Of a stretch of 64,000 bases of DNA, positions 57,131 through 64,000 are shown in pieces (positions within the stretch are counted from its first letter, which is position 1; each line of letters opens with the position of its first letter). The stretch is from Zeugodacus cucurbitae (Eukaryota; Arthropoda; Insecta; Diptera; Tephritidae), in NCBI RefSeq assembly GCF_028554725.1, contig NC_071669.1, positions 56,081,001 to 56,145,000 of the forward strand, in the 5' to 3' direction. The position numbers were made by a program, and so were the translations under genes. The notes beneath the pieces are model-generated. The model was not told the origin of the DNA. It did no database searches and saw nothing but the letters and a program-made list of their open reading frames with translations.

Positions 57131-57600
57131 GTGAGTCAATTTACAACTTAATTGTCTCAGTTAATTTGCTCGTTTGTATTTTGTGTTAATTTTTGGTAGA
57201 AGGTAGATATCTATTCTTACAAGTTACTTCTGAATGATGAACAAATATTGATTAGAATAATTTTCTCCTCAAAAATTAACTTGAAGTTTTAAAGTTGTTT
57301 TGGGAAAACAACTATGACATCTTATGGTCACGTTGGACCACCATATACAAGAGGTATTTTTCTTTCTTGGTGTATAAGGCCTTGTCGGTTACTGGACGAT
57401 CTCAAAGGCATTGTTTTTGTATCTTTATTTTTTTTTTATTGAAACATAATTGAATCATCATTTAAATTATGAGTTGTAAAGACTAATTTGTTCAATTAAA
57501 TGATGTTTCCGTAAGTGAACAAAATTTAAGTATAATAAATACTCCTTACCACATCCTCAACCACCCAAATTAGAGTATTTTCTCAACACATTCCATCGCA
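57131..57600. other. AT-rich noncoding DNA
   Basis: Presumed intronic if the preceding exon is real. TGAGTCA at 57132-57138 is part of the donor. No other feature. Confidence 0.45.
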
Positions 57601-58654
57601 AAGCACTTGGTTTTCCCGCCAAATTCGCGTCATTCATTAAAGAGCGCATAAAATAAATCAGCTGATTGCCAGCTGAGCTCAGTCTACGCTCCAATTTGCT
57701 TACTATACTCACTTAACTCACACCAATGCGCAGTGCAAATTTTTGTTTTCCATTTTTTTTCATGCGCGCTCATTTGCCGGTAAAAATAAAGAAAAAGCAA
57801 TTATTAAAAGAAGGCAAGACGCGTTCAAGAAGCTGCAACGACCGGCAGGGCAGTCAAACGGAAAGCAGCAGGCAGCCAAGGATGTGGCGAATGGGGGGGT
57901 GGTGCGAGGGCGGCGCGCTCATTTATTTAACTTTGCCTTTCACTTTTCACATTTCCCTGTTTTACTCTACGCTGCTATTTGTTGTAATTGTTGTTGTCTC
58001 ATTTTCATTTTTCTTAATTTCTCCAGCATCTCATTTTCGCGTTTCCTTTTACGCGCGCGCTCGGCGGCCGCAGCCGGCTGGTTGGATGGCTGGCTGTTTC
58101 GCGTGTTTTAATTTCGCTTTTCATCAGACATTCGAGGCGACTTTGAATTTCAGTTAAACCAGGGTGTGGGTGTGGGTGCTGATGCTGCAGTAGCACAAAT
58201 GAGTGGGCGGTGGTGTGCAGTGCGGCGCGAGCGCGGTTGTTTGCTGCTCGAGCAAAAGTTTTCCATTTACTTTTTGGCGCGTCGCGGAAACTAAGGAGCG
58301 CGCCGTAGACTATGCGCTGAGTTGGTTGGTTTGCGCGCTTACTTGGTGGGTTGCAGGGGTGTGGGGGCGGCGTTGAAAATGAACACAGCTTTGCTAATTT
58401 GCAATTGCCAACGTTCGCCCGGCTTATGCAAGTCGTCTGCGACCTGTCTATGTCTTTGCTGGCTGCTTGCAAGCAAGAGTGCTGCCATGCGATGTCTAAT
58501 GACGACAACGCCGCAACAACAACAACAATTATAGCGAACGCGGCAAGGCGCTGATAATAATGACGTTCATTATGCCACAGACGTTGGCATGAAATTAAAA
58601 GCAAATACTTTGGCGCCACCATGGCATACTAACACACTAACAACTATACATATA

Positions 58655-58686
<32 letters not shown>

Positions 58687-58940
58687 TGTTCATCTACACA
58701 TTGAGCGCGTTACTCTTGCACTTTTGCTGAGTGGCAGCACGAACTTTGTCGTCTTTGTTGCCATCGCTGTGTGCTGCTGAAAGTTTGGCAGCCTCTGCCT
58801 TGCTTACCCGTTATGTTGCTGATGCTGGTGTGTCACTTCACTGCCACCAACGAGTCATCAGCGCTGTTGCACCACATCGTCATTGTGGCACAACAGTTCA
58901 CTTTGGTTATTAACCCACTTTTTAGTTAAGCAGCAACACG
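57601..58940. promoter_or_regulatory. GC-rich island with CAA/TTG runs and (TA)n
   Basis: 57720-58560 is GC-rich with TTGTTGTAATTGTTGTTG (57977-57995), GCGCGCGCTCGGCGGCCGC (58053-58071), GGTGTGGGTGTGGGTGC (58151-58170) and CAACAACAACAACAA near 58514. Frames of up to 202 codons on both strands are antisense partners with low complexity (minus 58014-58622 ends near the repeats). A pure TA run lies at 58662-58686. It is likely promoter, leader or enhancer DNA. Confidence 0.35.
58662..58686. repeat. (TA)n microsatellite
   Basis: About twelve uninterrupted TA units. Confidence 0.95.
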
Positions 58941-59715
58941 CCGCGCAGGACTCGTGCTTCTACTTGTGAGACACACACACATACTACATATATATATATG
59001 TAATATAACTGTATAAATCTCTGTCTCGCTGTAGGTGGGTGTGTCTGTGTCGCTTTGAATATTTTCTGCATAATTCTTTTTGTCCTTATTTTAATTTTAA
59101 TTTTTGTTTGGCCTTCGTCGGTCGTTGCTTCCGCTTCTTCTTCTTCTCAGCGTCTATTTTGCTTGTACTAATAGCTTAGTCTCGGTGTGTGGGTGTGTTT
59201 GTTGAGTTTTGTGGGCGTGTTCTGCGTTTTGTCATCACTTTTATCTACGTCACAGCTGCGGCTGTTGGGTGCTTGCCTTTGTTTCTAGGTCAAGAACTTT
59301 TGCTTTTACTCCGTGCACAGACGGACTCACATGCAGAGACAAATTTCCGAGTTTTTAATTCTTTTTTTCACTCGACATTCATTTTAATGGGAATAAAGTG
59401 GAATTTAAATTTGGAGATTTGTGAATGAGAATAAGAGTGGAATGAAGCTACTTTAAGGACACTTGTTTGTAAATTTTCTAATATCTTATAGAGAAAATAT
59501 TCCTCTTAAAGTCTGTTTGTTTATATTTGGTGTAAAACTAGTTGCGAGCTATTGTGATTGAAATGTCCTTAAATATATCCTTAATAAGACAATGACTTGC
59601 TAGACTTTAAGACTTAGAGGTAATTGTGGTCTTGTTCGTTTCGATTAGGACAACCAACTTTATATAGAACAGTTATACTACATGGGTCATTCTGGTTTAT
59701 TGAGGTATCCACTTA
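58941..59715. other. Noncoding DNA
   Basis: CA and TA microsatellites at 58970-59010, a CTTCTTCTTCTTC run near 59135, then AT-rich sequence. The 79-codon plus frame 59189-59428 has no domain. Confidence 0.45.
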
Positions 59716-60108
59716 TAGCCTTTTCACACAGGAGTTAATTGAGCAATTAACCGGCCTCTGCTCGGTTAAAACGCTGATTAAGATCGATTTCCCATATAAA
59801 TTAAATTTTAAATTTTTTTTAATTGAATTTTAATCGACTTGAAAAACCAATGCAACTCTGCGACAAAGACGTCCGATATGCGTTCTTTGTCTGTGATTGG
59901 CTGAATTTTTTGATAAAAAAAGCTACGGTAGATGTCGCTTCTAAAAATATGAATCAGCTGATGAAACTAACCAACTTCTTATGAAAAGCACAAACAAAAA
60001 TGTATAACAGCTGTTCGGTTATCGAGTAGTCGGCAGTGTGAAGGGCAAAAACTGGTTTTTCAATCAAAATTATAATGGATTAATTAATTTAGCTGTGTGA
60101 AAAGGCTA
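59716..60108. mobile_element. MITE-like element, family C copy 2
   Basis: TAGCCTTTTCACACAG at the left and CTGTGTGAAAAGGCTA at the right are perfect 16-base inverted repeats. It is 393 bp and in the same orientation as 56459-56854. Its termini are better preserved than in copy 1, so it is probably the younger insertion. No coding capacity is seen. Confidence 0.85.
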
Positions 60109-60504
60109 CTACTGTCTTTTTAATTAAAGTTGATTTCTTTCTGTTGCTTTTCTTTGTACATTTTTTAATAAGTGGAAAGCTTAGATATAGTGCTAATAAG
60201 AGGAAGAAGCATTTATATTCTAATTTTTATCTTCTCTCTTATGATTTTTTTAAGAGAAATAATTAGTAAAAACTCGTTTGAAAGATTTATAAAATAAAAT
60301 TTTAAAGAATTTTAATTTATAAGAGTTACTATAAAAAGGATGAGGAAAGGATTTTATATAAAATTTACTAAGTCTCACTGTTGCAGAAATAAAAATTTGG
60401 TTTTCCAAAGATTTATTGAACATTTTAGTCAGAAATTTTGACATTCAAGCTTATTCATAAAAAAATAGGTAGACCATATAGTTAGTTTCGAATTTTTTTA
60501 CAGA
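60109..60504. other. AT-rich noncoding DNA
   Basis: It ends in an acceptor-like TTCGAATTTTTTTACAG at 60487-60503. Nothing else was noted. Confidence 0.5.
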
Positions 60505-60696
60505 TATTTCATTGATAAAAGACTAGAAGTGGCCTTTGGGTATCCGATTAGGCATGTATCCTATTATCCGGGTGTGTTTCTTTGCTTATATTATATTTTT
60601 ATAGCTATGGCGCTTAAGTATAGGCAACTTTTTTTTGGAATTGGCTTGACTGGGCTTAAACCCGCAGTGGAAATTTGTTTATGCTATTTTTGGTAG
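60505..60696 (+). CDS. Weak candidate exon with hydrophobic frame
   Basis: After a T-rich acceptor ending at 60503, a frame (one leading base) stays open for 63 codons. It starts YFIDKRLEVAFGYPIRHVSY, passes through a membrane-like YYIFIAMALKYRQLFFGIGL and stops at TAG (60694-60696). It is not recognised as a receptor or transporter family. Internal GT dinucleotides offer only poor donors. AT-rich DNA makes hydrophobic frames by chance, so confidence is low. Confidence 0.13.
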   Translation, partial: YFIDKRLEVAFGYPIRHVSYYPGVFLCLYYIFIAMALKYRQLFFGIGLTGLKPAVEICLCYFW

Positions 60697-61059
60697 CAGG
60701 TTTAGTACTGAAATCCGAAAATAAAGGTATTTTAAATAACATTTTTCTGTGAAGGGGGCTTAATATTTTTGGCCAAAAGGAGGAACGTCGAAGACAAAAC
60801 TTTTTCTATAAAATCGGATTCAATATCTTGCACTAGCAAAAATGAATCCAAATAAAATGAGTAATGAATAATCCTCCAAGACTCACCCAGATGGAGACAC
60901 AATTACATTTATGTATGCATTCGCATTTTCACAAATCTTCTAAAATATCATTATGAATACGTGGGCGTCAATTTTCTTAAATTTTTTATGCAAAGGAATT
61001 ACTCATGTACCTTACTTATAATTATTCATACATATCTTTGTATGTATTCGCCAACCAAC
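60697..61059. other. AT-rich noncoding DNA with a minus-strand donor
   Basis: The plus-strand ACTCACCC at 60881 is a minus-strand donor CTGG|GTGAGT. With an acceptor-like TTTTAG at 60945-60940 it bounds a 53-bp open segment (60887-60939). This is too short to claim. Confidence 0.4.
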
Positions 61060-61900
61060 TTGCAACAATGAAATCTGCAGCACACACACACACATACGCA
61101 TGAAAATAAATTATGCTAATGTCAAAATAATGCATATTCGATCAACTGAGTGAGCAACACCCAGTCCCACAGGCTGACGGCGCTGTACCTACCCACCTGC
61201 CGGCAGTGAGGCAGCAAGCTTAATACACTTTGCCAACCAGCTAGCTGCGTACAATGGGCGTGCGTCCCTAAAGATTGGTTGGTTGCCATTTTTTTGTTGC
61301 CACTTTCACGCTTTTCCGCCGCACAGTTCGATTTTGTTTCTGACATATTTGTCATTTGCACAAAAAGTGATGTACGAGCTTTTGCCGCGCTTCGCTCCAC
61401 ATTGAAATAGCGTCGTGTGCAACGTAGAGGCGTGCGGCGGCGGGTTGCGACGCACAAATCATGTCTTTATCCTTCAATGCCTTCGATGGCGACGCTGCTG
61501 CCATTTCCAGCACGTTTGCCACGCTAAATATGACAGCCGACATCCTGCCGCGCTGACAGGCGTGCAACAAATGCAAACACACACACACGTACAGACAGAC
61601 ACACGTACATCGGTAAGTACGGGCGTACAAGAAGAAGAAGAGTATCGAATGCGAACTAACAGTCCAATTCCCAAAAGTCTACTGAAATGTTATTATGCTA
61701 AAAGCAGCCAAGCAGTCGTCGCATTGTGTAAGTCATTCAAGCAAATATTGGCGACGCAGCGCCAAACTGACAGTCGGCCAAGTCGTGCGTATGAAAAGCA
61801 ATTCTTTCGCTATTTTTGCGAAATTTTTCAAAGCAATGCCTCAATATTATTGGCACGAGATTGGAGTTTATTTTGATATGCTTTGGAAGTAGTTATTCTC
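61060..61900. promoter_or_regulatory. Balanced to GC-rich island
   Basis: A (CA)n run lies at 61079-61093, GC-rich words at 61425-61450 (GCGTGCGGCGGCGGG) and CA-rich sequence at 61570-61610. The 153-codon plus frame 61415-61876 is the longest here, but it has no domain and overlaps antisense frames. A possible donor CG|GTAAGT lies at 61612. Probably regulatory or leader DNA. Confidence 0.3.
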
Positions 61901-62210
61901 TGCTTATGTAAACTTATTTTGATGTTTTTGAGGCACTCTTTCTATGAATTTAAAGTCTTTTAAATGATTAAGATTACTTTTGAGGGAAAATTTAAAATTT
62001 TTTTTATTCTATGTCTCTGGGCGCTTTCGATTCACCACTCATAACAACTCTCGTATCAAAAATTGTATCTATGAAAGTCACAACAAAGTTATCTAGTTGA
62101 ATACGAAAGCAAATCGAATGTTGTTACCACAATAAAAGTATATAATTCTCTATCTGATTATACTAGTTTATGCAATTTATACCAGTTTTGTGTTCGATTC
62201 GCTGTATTTA
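61901..62210. other. AT-rich noncoding DNA
   Basis: No feature is recognised. Confidence 0.5.
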
Positions 62211-63591
62211 AGGGATTATACCAGTGTGACACTTTCAAAAAATCGATTTGTTTTTGTTTTGCTTATTCAAGAGTTTAAACTTTCAACAATATCCCGTGAA
62301 ATCGGCAAGTTTCACAGTTTTTGAATGACAGCGTCCTAAAGAGCGACCGCTCGGTGGTATAAACCCCTATAGTCGAAGCTTTAAACGCGGTTTTCTCGTT
62401 GACTCAACCAGAAATTGATCGATCAAATTGAAACTGAGTATTCTTGAATATATTTACTATACAACCAACCTTTTGATTGGTTGAAAATTGTAAATTTGGC
62501 AATAAAAATACGATCATTCCTTTATCTAAGCCAACCATCATTTTTTTAACCTAAAAAATGGACGAAACTACGCCATTTTATTAGTTTTTGATATTTTTCA
62601 AAAATCGAAGGTCATTCATTGTATAGGAAATATATTCAACTTTAATAACCTTTTTGAATTTACTTGTATTAGCTACTAAATCGTCCAGAATTTATTTTGA
62701 AGGCCCAGCGGTTGGGCCCCGCCCCCTATTTTTTTTTTGTTTTTTTGTACATATCTCGTAAACTACTTAAGCTATATCAACCAAACTTTCTAGAAACGTT
62801 TCTTTAGGTACTACCTTATACAGTCCAAAAATGGAGGAAATAGGATTATAACCACGCCCTTCTCCCATACAAAGGTTATACAAAGGTTATGTTACAAACT
62901 ACTAAAAATGCTCCTTGCAATTATATGTTGTGAAAATAGGCCAAATCGGTTCACAACCACGTCTACTCCTTTGAAGTCGGTCTGAATAATTTACTTTTCA
63001 ATATGTAAAGTAAGCACTAGCGAAGACATCGGAACAGAGCTTTGCATAAATACTGCATTTATAGTGTGGCAGCCCCTTTCTAAAAATCGCCGAAATTGGA
63101 CCGTAAGTTTTCAAGACCCCATATATCGAACATGAGGATCTCAATGCTTCTAATCATTTTTTTAACGAAAATATAGAAAAGTCCCTCAGTTATTTTGAAG
63201 AAATTTGTAGGGAATATTTTTCTTCTAACAATATGTCTCCGTGCGAAAAATGGGTGAATTGGATCATAACTTCACCTAGCTCCCATATACCTAATATTAG
63301 AGTTTCCAACTTTCAATGGACTTTATACCATATATATGATGAATATGTAGGTAAAATTGTGTGTTATATTTATAAAATTAAATAAATAAATTGCGAGAGT
63401 ATAAAATTTTCGGTCACTTAGTCCTTCCTTACTTGTTTTTCAATATTTATGTGAAAAAAATCTTAAAATATAGCTGTAAATATAACTTATTATATCCAAA
63501 AAACTTCGAAACAATCAATCGAGTACTTTCTTTAAAAAAAAAAATCTCGAAAATCGCCTAATTTTTCATGGATTACACTGATACAGCCCCT
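62211..63591. mobile_element. Inverted-repeat element, family A copy 2 (interrupted)
   Basis: It starts AGGGATTATACCAGTGTGAC and ends TTACACTGATACAGCCCCT, with TA on each side (62209-62210, 63592-63593). In reverse orientation it aligns with 1565-2215 over both outer parts: 62211-62700 corresponds to the copy 1 right half and 63440-63591 to its left end. The middle is replaced by about 735 bp of unrelated sequence, listed separately. Terminal-repeat mismatches are more numerous than in copy 1. Confidence 0.75.
62702..63436. mobile_element. Unclassified repeat nested in family A copy 2
   Basis: Between the two aligned halves of the host element lies a segment starting GCCCAGCGGTTGGGCCCCGC and ending CCTTCCTTACTTG. 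Its style, a run of words such as CATATCTCGTAAACTACTTA followed by a CCTTCCTTACTTGTTT terminus, matches a dispersed repeat I remember as frequent in fruit-fly genomes, but I cannot name it. No coding frame and no obvious target duplication are present. Boundaries are accurate to a few bases only. Confidence 0.5.
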
Positions 63592-63593
63592 TA

Positions 63594-64000
63594 AAATTTT
63601 AATAAATTGTAGGCAACTACTTGGTAAAATGTACCATCTAAAATTTTGTTGGAAAGGTGGCATTGAAGTAGAGTTACTTCGAAGAACTATTAGCATAAGC
63701 TTTTATGGATTATTTTTTTAGGAACATTATTGTTTCTGGCGATCGATAATATATAGGTCGTTCCGAAAATAAATTTTATTGAATGAATGAACTTATGACA
63801 TGAATGACTATGAATTTTAGACATATTTCTAGCAAATTTAAAGCTCCTATTGGTGATTGACCGACAAAGGATGGTTGTCTAAAAGCTGGTGTATTTTATA
63901 TGAGACTTTTTCATAGTAAAAATTCTTTAAAATGCACCATTGTCAGTCTAGAACTGACCTCTATTAGAAATGACCATTTTTATGTAGGTCGGCTAGTAGA
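63594..64000. other. AT-rich noncoding DNA to the window end
   Basis: No domain or repeat is recognised. The fragment GGTCGTTCCGAAAATAAATT near 63756 resembles the outer end of some mariner-type elements, but no partner end is inside the window. Confidence 0.4.

Noticed and set aside
58014..58622. 202-codon minus-strand open frame
   Set aside because: GC-rich island with CAA/TTG runs and overlapping plus frames. No domain, and the His/Pro-rich part derives from a GGTGTGGGTGTG repeat.
61415..61876. 153-codon plus frame
   Set aside because: No recognisable domain. The middle is CA-repeat-derived (THTHVQTDTRTS) and a donor-like site occurs inside it. It is left as island DNA.
1..64000. tRNA, rRNA, known miRNA (let-7, bantam, miR-1, miR-9, miR-10, iab-4 seeds) and CRISPR
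   Set aside because: Scanned by eye for conserved boxes, mature sequences and regular spacers. None were found, and CRISPR is not expected in an animal genome.

Overview
This window reads as a stretch of a higher-fly (brachyceran dipteran) nuclear genome, probably a tephritid-type fruit fly. The signs are AT-rich DNA with very long stop-rich stretches, abundant CAA/CAG (opa-like) repeats, dispersed (ACATATG)n and CA/TG microsatellites, decayed mariner-type transposases, LINE 3' ends (one closing in a TAACC tail) and several families of short inverted-repeat elements. Nothing looks bacterial: there is no operon, ribosome binding site or long ORF. No rRNA, tRNA or CRISPR was seen. The species is inferred from style, not from a diagnostic gene.

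No complete protein-coding gene is visible. The nearly 200 short ATG-initiated frames are almost all chance frames or translations of low-complexity repeats. The best gene evidence is a few short, splice-bounded exons. On the minus strand there is a phase-compatible pair (44247-44355 and 44728-44765) and a possible terminal exon (51121-51237). On the plus strand there is a probable untranslated exon with near-perfect splice sites (57046-57130). Weaker candidates lie at 9105-9257, 27419-27526, 60505-60696 and 60887-60939. I could not name any of these proteins. The window therefore looks like introns and intergenic or regulatory DNA of one or more large genes.

Layout: 0.1-0.4 kb LINE tail (minus); 1.6-2.2 kb inverted-repeat element family A; 3.4-4.1 kb CAA-rich leader-like block; 5.1-5.8 kb element family B; 7.0-7.5 kb GC-richer island; 8.6-9.1 kb LINE tail (plus); 10.2-10.8 kb CAA-rich island; 11.1-11.2 kb compound hairpin; 11.4-12.2 kb broken irritans-like mariner; 13.7-14.0 kb tandem duplication; 15.0-15.9 kb nested direct and inverted repeats; 16.4-17.1 kb TTG-rich island; 17-20 kb very AT-rich DNA with a pogo-like MITE; 20.2-23.4 kb large GC-rich island; 25.6-27.2 and 29.6-31.2 kb further islands; 32.6-33.0, 35.2-35.6, 37.9-38.5 and 39.0 kb MITEs; 40.6 and 45.0-45.6 kb RTE-like LINE pieces; 41.1-41.5 kb A-rich tandem repeat; 42.1-42.9 kb GC-rich island; 47.6-48.2 and 50.1-50.5 kb two remnants of a second mariner-like family; 53.2-54.9 kb GC-rich island; 55.0-55.6 kb unusual TTAATTGAGTCAATTAA-like module; 56.5 and 59.7-60.1 kb MITE family C pair; 57.6-58.9 and 61.1-61.9 kb islands; 62.2-63.6 kb second copy of family A with another repeat nested inside it.

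The mobile elements are all non-autonomous or inactivated, so they form a record of past invasions. The alternating GC-richer islands are the best places to look for enhancers, promoters and 5' leaders.
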